Shown: positions 31,159 to 41,900 of the stretch, one piece after another
Numbering within the stretch: the first letter of the stretch is position 1
Layout: every line of letters starts with the position of its first letter
Source: Nemertoderma westbladi
Lineage: Eukaryota > Xenacoelomorpha > Nemertodermatida > Nemertodermatidae
DNA: 64,000 nt
Assembly: GCA_032718475.1 (NCBI GenBank)
Contig: JAUCBJ010006919.1
Coordinates: forward strand, 1-64,000
Direction of reading: 5' to 3'
Position numbers and translations under genes: made by a program
Notes under the pieces: generated by a model
Told to the model about the DNA's origin: nothing
Databases searched by the model: none
What the model saw: the letters and a program-made list of their open reading frames with translations, nothing else

Positions 31159-32238
31159 TTAGTCTTTCTTGCGCGGACGGCGTTTACGCAGTTTCTTAAA
31201 GCTAGCCAGAGTCCTTTTCTCTTTGGGGCGAGCCACTTTACAAGGAGGGCTATAACTCCTGGGTGAAGGGTGCAATATGATTGCATCAGAGGGTGTAGGA
31301 TTATGGTCGGTGTATCCGCCAGTCGAAGTACCGGGTTGATTGACATCAACGTCCGGGGAGAGGGGTCTAACGGCTTTGAGAGCTCGTTTCAAGACAGCCG
31401 CTCTTACGGGTCCTTTACGAGTGGTCTGAACGAGGGCCGTGGGTGGACCATAGGCAGTTAGAAACCTCCGGGGTTTAATGGTCCTTTCCAACTCGCGTTC
31501 GCGGGCTCGGTATTCGTAAGGCCGTCGATATACTTCCTGTAACTCGGGGTGTGAGTTAACAAACAAGTCTCCATAGTCCGGATCCTGACGGATATAATTG
31601 ATTAAGTTATAGGAATGAAGGTCGCTAGGATTAACACTCCTGAGAAATTTGCGTACGAATTTGGTTGAAATACATTCTCCAACGCGCTTCAGTAGCTCGT
31701 AACTTGATATGCGTGATTTCTGTTCAACCGAAGCGAATAGATAAGGATGGAACGCATAAACTCCTTCGTAAGCGCGTCCGGGATAATAGCGATGGCGCGA
31801 ATCACAATGTAAATCAGCGTTCGCTTCCCAAGCTCTGATGTAACGTAGTGTGATCATTTCATCTACGCTTTCCAAATCGTGATTAAAAGGGCAATCGAAA
31901 CTGGCATGTCCCTTTAGTTGACAATGGTGACATTGAGTCATAAATTGACGGAGATTCCTTTGTGTTTCGGTGAGAGTTTCAAAAGAATAATCAATCACGT
32001 CGGAACATGCTCGAGTGAACACGTGGGTAGAACCAGCTAATCCGCGTATGTGGATCATGCGCGTAGTTCCTAGTTCTCTGACCGGAACGCTACCTTCATT
32101 ATCGTAGGTGACAACTCCATACATCTCAATAACATTAAGAGTTTCATTCCACTCCTTGGTGGCGTTCTCTAGGGTCATCCCTACTGGATGCCACAAGGTG
32201 GCGCATTGGTTAGCGTCGGGGAGATCACTATACTTCAT
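31159..32238 (-). CDS. BEL-B downstream ORF, distal part: CCHC zinc-knuckle protein, 359 aa
   Basis: I do not recognise the family. Residues 103-116 form a retroviral-type zinc knuckle (C-x2-C-x4-H-x4-C: C103, C106, H111, C116). The C-terminus is strongly basic (KKLRKRRPRKKD), suggesting nucleic-acid binding or nuclear entry. There is no signal peptide or membrane helix. The ATG at 32238 lies 20 nt after the stop of the 662-codon ORF, but this frame is open upstream across that stop, so both were probably one frame split by a 1-base shift (mutation or recoding). The stop lies 78 bp before the 3' LTR, so the gene fills the 3' end of the element. An accessory Gag-like or RNA-binding role is a guess. 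Confidence 0.8.
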   Translation of the reverse strand: MKYSDLPDANQCATLWHPVGMTLENATKEWNETLNVIEMYGVVTYDNEGSVPVRELGTTRMIHIRGLAGSTHVFTRACSDVIDYSFETLTETQRNLRQFMTQCHHCQLKGHASFDCPFNHDLESVDEMITLRYIRAWEANADLHCDSRHRYYPGRAYEGVYAFHPYLFASVEQKSRISSYELLKRVGECISTKFVRKFLRSVNPSDLHSYNLINYIRQDPDYGDLFVNSHPELQEVYRRPYEYRARERELERTIKPRRFLTAYGPPTALVQTTRKGPVRAAVLKRALKAVRPLSPDVDVNQPGTSTGGYTDHNPTPSDAIILHPSPRSYSPPCKVARPKEKRTLASFKKLRKRRPRKKD

Positions 32239-32258
32239 ATGCCGAGTGGTATACGTCT

Positions 32259-34247
32259 CTACATTCCATATCTTTGTATTTTCTCCTCTTCAAATAATAC
32301 ATCTAGATTCCAATGGACTAATCGAGTTTTAATAAATCCATCGAGATTATAAGGAGGTTCTATATCTTTCTCGATTCGAGAAATGTTATATGGTTTTCTA
32401 AATGAGTTTACCTTTACTAACTGATCCAGATGTTTCTGCAATTGTTCGAGTTCGACAATGTCTAGAGGATTTATCAGTGGTAGAAACTTTAAATTATGTG
32501 TCGGGTCTTCTGGTTTTACCATATAATATTGAGTCAGATTAACGTAATAAGGGTGGTCTTTGATCCCATAAAACGAGTTCTGTAAGGGTCTAGCGCGTAT
32601 GTTGACATCGTGATCCGAATCAAGATCCGCTCGATTGTCCGGAGGTTCAACGAGTATACCGTCAACACGAGCGGCCTCGATCGGCGGACGCTGTAACATA
32701 GGGGCGTCAGCGATAAGATTTTGCGATCCTGTACTGATATCAACCGGTTGAGGTTGTATCGTCGCGAAGAGCTTGTCCCCGAAATGTGGAATCATCGAGG
32801 GATGACGAACGGTTTTAGAGTAGAGGTCCGTCATGAGGATTTGAGCTTCCGGTTGGGCTAAAGCTGCTTCTTCTCTCTCTTCCAGTTTCGTGTGTTTCTC
32901 CTCGAGTAGAATTTCTTCCGCTTGTCTCTGTAAGCGTTCATCTAAAAATTCTTGTAGAGAATACGTGCGTCCAAGCTCGATGTCTTCCTCGAGGTTTTGG
33001 ATTTCTCTATCGAACTGTGGCAAGGCTAACTCCTTCACCGATTGTACTTGTTGCTGTAGTTTACGTTTCTCTAAACAATCTTGTGTTCCCTTTCCGATTT
33101 TCTGTCGAATGGCGTCTAAAGCGTTTCTTATAACGCTCTCCTCGACTTCCGTGGCGGGTTGCATCGGGTTTAATCCTGGAAGATTGTAAGGATCAAAGGG
33201 TGATATTAGCTGCCCGCGTCCCAATCCGGCTAAGTAGGATGGGCGGATGTCTAACGAACCCACTACCGGAGCACCACCGATTAATTGTTCGGGTAACACT
33301 AAGTCTTTGAACAGGGAATATAGTTCGGGAGGATCAGTGATACTGTTAGGATCAAGAGTTTGAGGTCTCACTAGGGAATGAGGAGGCCTGACCGAGTATT
33401 CCGGAACTCTGATCATGGGTTTATTCAGTGATCGTTTAAGACGAGCGATCGTGGGTGGTATGTCGAACAGGTTTCGCTCGAAACTCCCGTAAGTGTAACG
33501 CGTAAAACTATGTTTAGCGCAACGTCTCCGCGGATGTTTGTGTCTTTCCGTTTGTTGGTTGGGTCTAGGGCATTCGTCACAATAATACCAAAGACGTACG
33601 TCCTGTAGAGGAAACGCGGGTGAACGTTCTCCAGTTTTGCAATATTCTTCCATTTGTTCAAAACTATCCGGGATAACAGGTAGTGGACGATCGGCGGTAA
33701 GATACATCATAGTGAAATAGAGCCGTTTGAGTTCTACCACAGGGTCGTGATGTATACCTTGAGGATATCGAGTCTCTAAGTTCTGCTGACTAGCGATGTT
33801 GAGATAGGTTTCTCTCAAAAATTCTAGGTATTCGTTGAAGTCGATACGTTTATCCGGTTCTTCAATGTTTTCTCTTTCCAGTCTATTACGAATAGAATTT
33901 TCGTGATCTATTCTCGGTTTATCGTTACGACTCCGCTGGGTATGATATTTAAACAGAACCATTTCCCTCTCTGTATCTACATCGTCCGTGTCATGTAAAT
34001 CGATAGGATGGCCGGTAGTTAAGAAGTCCATATACGTACCATTACGATTCGTATAACGAGTGGTGAATTTTCGATAGTCCAATTCACGCGCGAGTTGCTC
34101 TTGGGACATCGGCGGTTCGATATAACGACCATCGTCCTCCGTAATGGTTGGATCGGCTTCACCGCGTATTAAGCTATCCACAAATGATTGTAAAGGTAGA
34201 GTATATCGCTCCCTAATACCAAGATCATCTTCTATCAACTCCGTCAT
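32259..34247 (-). CDS. BEL-B downstream ORF, proximal part, 662 aa, unknown family
   Basis: Long uninterrupted frame in the sense orientation of BEL-B, starting about 1.6 kb after pol (insertion removed). Its first 20 residues are preserved in BEL-A. Visible features: an acidic N-terminus, a possible zinc site with C223, C226, C243 and H246 (CDEC..CAKH) in a His/Arg-rich stretch, a proline-rich middle, and a probable coiled coil at about 410-480 (rich in E, L, Q and R). There is no transmembrane segment or signal peptide, so it does not look like the env genes seen in some BEL elements. It resembles a structural or RNA-binding protein in composition only. The long open frame in a copy whose pol is broken suggests selection on the family until recently. 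Confidence 0.85.
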   Translation of the reverse strand: MTELIEDDLGIRERYTLPLQSFVDSLIRGEADPTITEDDGRYIEPPMSQEQLARELDYRKFTTRYTNRNGTYMDFLTTGHPIDLHDTDDVDTEREMVLFKYHTQRSRNDKPRIDHENSIRNRLERENIEEPDKRIDFNEYLEFLRETYLNIASQQNLETRYPQGIHHDPVVELKRLYFTMMYLTADRPLPVIPDSFEQMEEYCKTGERSPAFPLQDVRLWYYCDECPRPNQQTERHKHPRRRCAKHSFTRYTYGSFERNLFDIPPTIARLKRSLNKPMIRVPEYSVRPPHSLVRPQTLDPNSITDPPELYSLFKDLVLPEQLIGGAPVVGSLDIRPSYLAGLGRGQLISPFDPYNLPGLNPMQPATEVEESVIRNALDAIRQKIGKGTQDCLEKRKLQQQVQSVKELALPQFDREIQNLEEDIELGRTYSLQEFLDERLQRQAEEILLEEKHTKLEEREEAALAQPEAQILMTDLYSKTVRHPSMIPHFGDKLFATIQPQPVDISTGSQNLIADAPMLQRPPIEAARVDGILVEPPDNRADLDSDHDVNIRARPLQNSFYGIKDHPYYVNLTQYYMVKPEDPTHNLKFLPLINPLDIVELEQLQKHLDQLVKVNSFRKPYNISRIEKDIEPPYNLDGFIKTRLVHWNLDVLFEEEKIQRYGM

Positions 34248-34632
34248 ATCTGCTATCTGAGTTTATTAATATCAAATAAGTTTATATTTAGGCAAGCGGG
34301 CGTCGCTGCCTACTTCTCTTTGCCCCCGGACAGTGGGATTCTCAGCGCCGATGTACCGTCGTCGCGGTGTTTACGCCAACATGTAGCAACAGCACGACAA
34401 CGATAACCGGCACAAGTCACTCCACTGTCCGTCCCAAAGGCTTGGATCCACTTAGGTTCTTTCTATAGGAGAGTTGGGCTATTTTTACAATTGCGACTAG
34501 CTACTGTAAACATACTTTAGCAGTAACATTCATCTATAAACGCACAAATTCCACACAACTGTCACCAACTGCACACATACAGGCCATTTGTCCGTTAGTC
34601 AGTGCCTTCCAGAATGTCACGTTATTACTGTG
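34248..34632 (-). other. BEL-B non-coding segment left of the gypsy insertion
   Basis: Matches 25262-25643 of BEL-A in reverse. It includes the segment before the downstream ATG. The target duplication ctgtg of the gypsy insertion is at 34628-34632. Confidence 0.8.
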
Positions 34633-34889
34633 TGTAGTGACACCAGGACTTCAGACTATATTATATGGCTCGCCCCATATACATAGGCCATGGGACTACT
34701 GATATATAGGACTCACCACAAACTGCAGTATTACGGTATTATTATATAGTTTGGCCTGGGGTATATCTCCGTACTGCATGCATCAGTACTGCATGCATTA
34801 CTGCATTACCGGGATACATTTGCACTTCTGTACGTTGGCACTTATATATTATACAGCCAGATATGCTGATATATTATTACTTTACTACA
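34633..34889 (+). repeat. Gypsy 5' LTR, 257 bp
   Basis: Begins TGTAGTGACACC and ends TTTACTACA. It contains a direct repeat of gtactgcatgcat. No difference from the 3' LTR is seen. Confidence 0.95.
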
Positions 34890-34907
34890 TGGCGCTGCGA
34901 GTAGCTC
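34890..34907 (+). promoter_or_regulatory. Gypsy primer-binding site
   Basis: TGGCGCTGCGAGTAGCTC starts directly after the 5' LTR. TGG pairs with the CCA end of a tRNA, as in most gypsy elements. I cannot identify which tRNA. Confidence 0.6.
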
Positions 34908-34954
34908 TATCTACGATCCGCCGGGGATCAATATAGACTCCAGCAGCTGATACG

Positions 34955-35992
34955 ATGTCGGTCGCCGGCGACACCGAATGGCTGGACCTCACCCCGGAGG
35001 AAATACAGCAGCTGGACCGTCAGTCGCTGCTACAGTATTGTGCTGACGCCGGAGTTCATTACGACGGCCGAACTTCCACCCTAAACCTCCGCAAACGTTT
35101 AATCGCAACAATATCGGACGACACCCCCACGGTCCCACGTACTCCGGATTTCGCGATGATCCTCGCTAAACAACAGGCGGACTCGGATGCTCGCCTGGCT
35201 GCGGTTCTCGAGCAGACCGAGGTCCGCATGGCGGAGCAACAGGCCCGATCCGACGCCCGGTTAATGGACCTCCTTGCACAACTGGGTCGCCCTAACCCAG
35301 TTGATCCAGCAGTTGAACCTGCCGCCGGAGCAGCCGCCGCCGCTGCACCGGTAAACCGACGGCGTCTCATCGACGTCACAAACCTTGACAGACTCGACAC
35401 TACCGTCGACCTGCCCGCTTTCCGCCATTGGCGGAAAAGCTGGGATGTTAATGGACGTCGCCAGCAGGCGGAAACTTACCCGCGTGGGGAGCAAGTTTAC
35501 GCCCTTATCTCTGCCCTCGGTTCTGACCTACAGGAGGTCGTGTCAGTCACCCTCCACATCGACCTGAACAGCGTCGATACAACCACCGAACGAATTCTCG
35601 ATGGACTGCAGGCCCACCTCCGCTCCAAACGGAGCATCGCCTTGGACCGCCTCGCATTCCACAAACGTCGACAGGGGCCCCAGGAACCCTTTGACGCGTT
35701 CCACGTCTCGTTGGTGGAATTAGCGGATAACGCCGAACTCTGCAACCACTGCAGAGAAAACCAAATCGTGACACAGATTCTGGTCGGACTAAATTCCGCC
35801 GAAACCCAAACCGAACTGTTGAAGGTACTTCCCCAACCCACCCTCGAGGAATCGCCGTTAGTAGGGGGCGAAACTCGCCCCCTACATTTTCACCACCACG
35901 TGGTGCCGCGGCAAGGACCATGCCATTCCCGATGCGCTGTCACGTTCCCCCGTGGACTAGCCCACCACTGCGGACCTTGTGGAAGATGGTGA
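34955..35992 (+). CDS. Gypsy Gag fragment with a SAP-like N-terminus
   Basis: The 345-codon frame begins at ATG 34955. Residues about 13-52 (LTPEEIQQLDRQSLLQYCAD and the following GRTSTLNLRKRLIATI) resemble a SAP-type helix-loop-helix motif. Residues about 75-125 are a probable coiled coil, and about 140-290 match the capsid part of gypsy Gag (PAFRHWRKSWDV, DRLAFHKRRQGPQEPFDAF, QILVGL). From about residue 300 the frame is out of register with pol sequence and reads nonsense to the stop. The zinc knuckle that normally ends Gag is lost through the internal deletion. A truncated Gag could still assemble in trans; this is speculation. Confidence 0.85.
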   Translation: MSVAGDTEWLDLTPEEIQQLDRQSLLQYCADAGVHYDGRTSTLNLRKRLIATISDDTPTVPRTPDFAMILAKQQADSDARLAAVLEQTEVRMAEQQARSDARLMDLLAQLGRPNPVDPAVEPAAGAAAAAAPVNRRRLIDVTNLDRLDTTVDLPAFRHWRKSWDVNGRRQQAETYPRGEQVYALISALGSDLQEVVSVTLHIDLNSVDTTTERILDGLQAHLRSKRSIALDRLAFHKRRQGPQEPFDAFHVSLVELADNAELCNHCRENQIVTQILVGLNSAETQTELLKVLPQPTLEESPLVGGETRPLHFHHHVVPRQGPCHSRCAVTFPRGLAHHCGPCGRW

Positions 35993-37382
35993 AACCGCTT
36001 TCCACCTCCGCACCGTCACTCTCGGTACCGTCTCCTCCATCGCCGGGGACGACCATCTGGAGGACCCTGTCCTCGCAGAACTTTCAGTGGTTGCCAGGGA
36101 GGACCCACACTATGTGGCTCTCCACACCGCGGTTCAGACCGGTTTCCCCCCCACTTCGCGTAATGACCCCGCAGTGGGCATTTATTGGTCGATTCGAGAG
36201 TCACTCACCACAGACGGTGACCTAGTTCTCTACGGCCAGCGTCTTATTATCCCCGCAGCAGCACGCCAGACTACTCTGGAACGCCTCCACACTCCTCACC
36301 AAGGCGTTGATAAATCGCTGCGACGAGCCCGGCAGTGCGTCTACTGGCACGGGCTCACCAATGACGTCAGGACATCAGTGGCCAGCTGCCCATCCTGTTT
36401 ACGTCACCGGGCGACCCCCCCAAAAGAACCATTCCTGGAGGAACCCCCACCCACCCGCGTGTTCGAGGACGTCTCTGCAGACTTCTTCTCCCTCAATGGT
36501 CGCCACTTCCTCGCTATGGCGGACCGCTACAGTGGCTGGCCGGAGCTATATACCTTCCCAAGTGCTCCAAATGCCATTCAAACCACCAACGCCCTCCGCC
36601 AGTGGTTTATTCGATACGGCATCCCTACCCGGCTCCGCTCAGACGGCGGAACACCACTCACAGCCGCCACAACTACCGACTTCCTACGTGAGTGGGGCGT
36701 TACCCCGGTTACCTCATCTGCGGAATACCCCCAGGGTAATGGTCATGCTGAGGCCACGGTAAAGGCCCTCAAAGGCCTCCTCAGCAAAACGGGAGGGTCC
36801 CCAAATTCGGCAGCTTTCACTGAGGGTCTCCTGGCCCTCCGTAACAGCCCACGTGAGAGCGGATTCTCGCCGTCCCAGATCCTTTACGGGCACCCACTAC
36901 GAACACGCATTCCCGCGCACCATAGTGCCTTCAAATCAGACCACCAGGCCGCTAGGCGGCGCCTGGACGAGGTCTCCCCAGCGTTACACGCTGCCCGAGT
37001 CACCAACTACAATAAAGCGGCTCACAACCTTCCTCCCCTTGCTGTCAGCGACCCGGTCCTCATCCAGGACCCCCGTACCAAGCGGTGGAACCGCAAGGGT
37101 ACGGTTGTAGAGACTGGACCCCACCGGAAACTCACGGTCCGGACCCCCTCCGGCCGCACCATCACCCGGAATCGTCGGTTCCTACTCCGTGACACCTCCT
37201 TCCCAGGGTCTTCCGGCGATGCCAAACTCCTGGCCAATACACCAGCGGCCGCGGCAGACATTGACTCATCCCGGCCACCGAAAACTGTCACATGGGACCA
37301 CCAGCTGGTCCAAGCCCACACGAGCCCAGCACAACCCCGCAGATATCCCTCTAGGCGCAGAAAACCACCTGTGCGTTTATAA
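35880..37382 (+). pseudogene. Gypsy pol remnant: RNase H tail and integrase
   Basis: The open frame starts at a deletion junction near 35865-35890, with no ATG of its own before 35986. It first shows the end of RNase H (KDHAIPDALSRSPV), then integrase: a Zn domain with H..H..CPSC (about 36286-36395), the core with D in SADFF, D in RSDGG and E in GHAEATVK, and a C-terminal domain ending in the GRTITRNRRFLL block. Protease, reverse transcriptase and most of RNase H are missing. Integrase itself looks intact but lacks a start in this context; it could only be made by frameshift from gag or not at all. Confidence 0.88.
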
Positions 37383-37409
37383 CTCGCTACACACGAGCTC
37401 GAAGGGGGG

Positions 37410-37666
37410 TGTAGTGACACCAGGACTTCAGACTATATTATATGGCTCGCCCCATATACATAGGCCATGGGACTACTGATATATAGGACTCACCACAAAC
37501 TGCAGTATTACGGTATTATTATATAGTTTGGCCTGGGGTATATCTCCGTACTGCATGCATCAGTACTGCATGCATTACTGCATTACCGGGATACATTTGC
37601 ACTTCTGTACGTTGGCACTTATATATTATACAGCCAGATATGCTGATATATTATTACTTTACTACA
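37410..37666 (+). repeat. Gypsy 3' LTR, 257 bp
   Basis: Same sequence as 34633-34889. It is preceded by the purine tract gaaggggggtg, a typical polypurine tract. Confidence 0.95.
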
Positions 37667-38910
37667 CTGTGTATCCTTGGATACTAGCAGTGTGCTATAT
37701 TCTCTATGCTATGCAACGGGACAAGCTTTCTATTGTTCTTCTAACTTGCTTCTAATTCTAGCGTGGGTGTTGCTATGGTGACATTATGGAATGCTAGCGG
37801 TAGAATTAGGGTAATTCTCATGCATACAGATCTGGGATGCTATTTAATAATAATTCTTTAATTGTCAATATCCTCTTTATGCATGATTTTATTAATTTTA
37901 TCGGCTATTGACTATATGTTGGAGATTCTCGCACTCTAATACACTCAATAGGATGAATCTCCGCTCCCATGATCTATTAATTAATGGAATTTTGGGAATG
38001 TTATAAATTGTACAAAATGACAATTTATGAAATTCATTTAAAATATGAATTTAAATTTATTCCCGTGAATTTTATTATTTGATGTTAAAATTGACACAAT
38101 TTGATTCCAAAGTAGGTCTGGGGACCTAGGATCCTTAATTCTATGAAATTTGTCTTTTAAGAGTATCGGTAAGTGCTATGACATCTTAATCGACTAGAAT
38201 TGTTAACGGATCTGAATTTTACAGATTTTAATAAATATTAAATTAATATTTAAGATGGGCACCGATTTATTCCAGAACTTGTCTGGGGACGTTAACCACT
38301 GATTCTAGAATTTGTCTTTCAATTATATCGGTGGGTGCCGCGATATCTTAATCGACTAGAATTACAGATGGTCAAAGGTTTAACAGATTTATTTGCGTTT
38401 TACGCTACTGTTAGAGGGACATCACGCTACTATATGTATTATTTAATCTAAGGTAGAAGAGCAATATCGCACGAAGCAATGTCAGTGTGAAGAGGCAAGT
38501 CGTTTCCAAGGTCTACCCAGAGCTTGGTTTAGCCGAGATACGAGGATCTGAACTTTGCATTCCTAATACTCTGCCTACCAATAATACTTGAATATAGTAG
38601 TGGCTTTATTGTACTTTAATAAGTACGGACATTTCATCTTACTGTAGTCACGTATTTACAATATGATACGGACAGTAAGGAAAGAGAAAAATAATTATTT
38701 TCTCGCCGTCGCACTAAATATATATTATAAGTAATTACGTACGTAATAAACACTAATATATCGCACTAATCTACTAAATAATCACTAAAATAACATTCTA
38801 CTAAATAAAATTGAATAAAAACGATTATAATAAAGTACATAATAAAGTTCGCATATAAAAATATAATAAAATAGATAAAACAATATAGTCATATACCCAC
38901 TCCAGACGTA
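37667..38910 (-). other. BEL-B non-coding region after pol
   Basis: Reverse-orientation counterpart of 24024-25260 in BEL-A, with the same 161-bp direct repeat and 'gtccccagac' blocks. No ORF is supported. Confidence 0.8.
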
Positions 38911-41900
38911 TCACGTTAGGGAGTCCCTAGATGTTTGAGGAATTAGGGAGGTGGTCGTGGGAAGAGTGTCTTGCCTTCCATAGTTCCCGGAGAGTTCTCT
39001 GTCTCTTTCCAGTAAACATAAACGACCAACTGGGCGATTGAGTTGTTGCGTCTCAAAGATTATGCCTGGCTTCTTGAAGTTACGCCGCATGACGATGAGT
39101 TCTACCGAGCGTACTAAACCATCATCTGAGATGTGGGTCTCGATGATACGACCTGTCTGCCACCGTTTACGTGGGAGGTCTGGATCTACAATAAGCACCA
39201 TATCTCCGGCGCTGACGTTTTCTTGCTGCGCAAACCACTTAGTTCGAAGTTGTAGCGTGGGCAGATAATGTTTCTCGAAGTGGTCAGCGAAACGACGGGA
39301 TAGCAACTGCATAAGTTGCCAAGTTCGACGGCAGTATTCGTCTCCGTCGGCAATCTCCGATCGTGGGAGCATGGCTACAGGTTTCTTCAGTAGGAAGTGC
39401 GCGGGTGTTAGCGCTTCCAGAGAATCGGGACTCGATGAGACTGGCATAAGCGGTCTCTCGTTGAGATAGGCAGCGATTTCCTCCATTAACGTCCGCAAAA
39501 GTTCGTCGGTGAGATACGCGCGGCATGGCACTATAAAGTGAAATGCGGTTTTGACACTTCGAATTAATCTCTCCCAACTTCCTCCCCACCAAGGGGCGTC
39601 GGCGGCGTTGAAGGTCCAGCTAGACGCTGTTATCCTTAGCTGGTCGTCCACCTGTCTTTGGTTCCAGTCCTTCACGTAAGCCTGTATTTCGTTGTTGGCA
39701 CCAATGAAGTTCGTTCCCTTATCCGATCTCATGGTATTACTCGTCCCGAAGCGAGCGATCTGTCGTCGTAAACTTAAGACGAAGCTGTTGGTAGATAGAT
39801 CGTTCACCATATCGAGATGGATGGCTCTACAAGTCATGCACACGAAGATGACACACCATCTCTTGACTATAGTCCTAGCACGATATACTTCAATAGGGCC
39901 AAATAAATCTACACCAGTATTAGTAAAAGGTGGTTCATAGAAGCTTACTCGTTCCCTAGGTAATTCTGCCTCTCGCTGTGTTAAAGGCCTACTGAATGCT
40001 TTCCTACAGGGTATGCAGTTCCTAAGAACTTGGTTCAGAGCTCTACGGGGTTTATCAAAATAATAGCGAGTTCGAATTTCGCTAAGAATTCGTTCTCTAC
40101 CAGCATGGTAAAGTTTACTGTGAACATCTACAATCATCTTGATTTGTACTTCAAGATTTCTAATAAGTATGGGGAATCTGGTGTCAAAGGATAAGGGCGC
40201 ATTGGTGAGTCTTCCTCCAACACGTATTAACCCATCTATCATTGTGCTCGAGAATCGATCCCTTAAGCGCATCTGCGGATTTCTTAACAACAGGAAATAC
40301 TTTTCGGGATCCTCATAGCATTGCAGGAGTCTCAGTATCTGCTTATTGGTTTCTTCATGCTCCTGGTGACTAATTTTCTCCTTTAGAAAACGGTCAGATG
40401 TCTTATATTTGGGTAAATTTTTAATAACTTGAACTTGTGCAGATGTCAATGGAGCGTTATCACTAGTGGTCTTCGTCCTGGTGTAGTGATGATGAAAACA
40501 TCGTCTTAAATATGTGACGGCTTTACAGAGCCGATTCCAGGAACTGTAATGATGCATTGCTCTCTGCAGCATGGGTGAGATTCCTTGCGAGACGTCTGGT
40601 ATTCCAGATTTCCAATCTCTATCTCTAATTTCCACAACAGACTTATTTGTGTTGAGGGATTGTGGATCCGAAGCATCATTCCCGGAAGTATGTAATACAG
40701 ATAGATCGATAGTCGGTTTAAATAACTTCGATTTACTCGCCCGGGTTTTAGGTTTGACTGTCTCCGCTCCCTTGGCTTGTCTAATCTCTGCCGTAGTAAG
40801 GTGAGGAGGCCATTCATCCTCTTCCTTGCTCAGGAAGTCGGGTCCACCCAACCAATCTGGATTATCTATCAGTTCCTGTGGAGTTGCTCCCCTGGAGGCG
40901 ATATCGGCTGGATTAATCGTACCAGGGCAATGTCTCCATTGATCTATCTTTGTGCGACTAAGAATAATAGCTACTCGGTTAGTAACAAAAACGCTGAACT
41001 GACAGACTTCATTGGTTAGATACTCCAACACGAGTAAAGCGTCGGTCCAATAAACCGTTTTCTCCAGTGGATAGTCGATTTGTTCCGTTACGTTCCGGCC
41101 GATGGCTGTAGCGTATAAAGCTGCCTTTAACTCCGCTCGAGGAACCTTTAACTTGTTGTTAATCAATGCCTTAGAGGTAACCAAGGCGACTTTGATCCCA
41201 TCCGGCGTTTCGACTCGCAGATATGCTACTATACCTATTCCCATGTCGCTGGCGTCTCCAAACACATGGAGTTGATAAGAATACGTAGGAAGAACATGGC
41301 CAAAATATGCACGGGAAATTATAAAGTTCTCGATGGCAGGTAGAGAATCTTCCCATTTCATCCATTTCTTTAACAATTCTCCCTTAAGCGGATCGTCCCA
41401 TGAGTGGTTTTCAAGCCACATCTGTTGTACTAAACTCCGAGCAATCAATATAACTGGGCTAATAAATCCCAATGGGTCGAAATAAGTGCTCAGGATGCTT
41501 AAACAAATCCGTTTGGTCCGAACTGGATTATCTCGCTGTTTTAACTGAAAAAACAGGATGTCTCTTTCAGTGTCCCACTTCAAGCCTAGCGTCTTGGTTT
41601 CAGGAAGATCGTCCTTTATTAAGTCTAGGTCTTTCGTTCCTCGGTCTTCTACCGGTATGGCTTCCAGAAACTCACGGGAGTTGCTAGTGAATTTCGTCAG
41701 TCGAAATCCACCTCTTTTCAAACACTCTACCGTTCCTTTCGCGACAGCTATGGCTTCTTCTACTGATGGAAGGGACCTTAAATTGTCGTCCATGTATATA
41801 TTGCGTTTTATGTTGTCTATCACTTCTTTGGAGAAGGAGTCTCGGTTGTCATTCGCAGTGGTTCGCACCACGGAGCAGGCGTTGGAAGGGCTTGATATGA

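Larger units (their letters stand above)
34633..37666 (+). mobile_element. Nested, internally deleted Ty3/gypsy element, 3.0 kb
   Basis: Two 257-bp LTRs (34633-34889 and 37410-37666) appear identical by eye and are flanked by the 5-bp duplication ctgtg (34628-34632 and 37667-37671). The first LTR is followed directly by a TGG-starting primer site. Coding remains are the front of gag and the integrase; protease, reverse transcriptase and most of RNase H are missing. The element inserted into the pol-to-ORF spacer of BEL-B in opposite orientation. LTR identity implies a recent jump, presumably with enzymes supplied by a full-length relative. Confidence 0.93.

Noticed and set aside
31159-34247. 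Reading the BEL downstream ORFs as env
   Set aside because: No signal peptide, fusion-like segment or membrane anchor is visible; zinc motifs and a basic tail point elsewhere.
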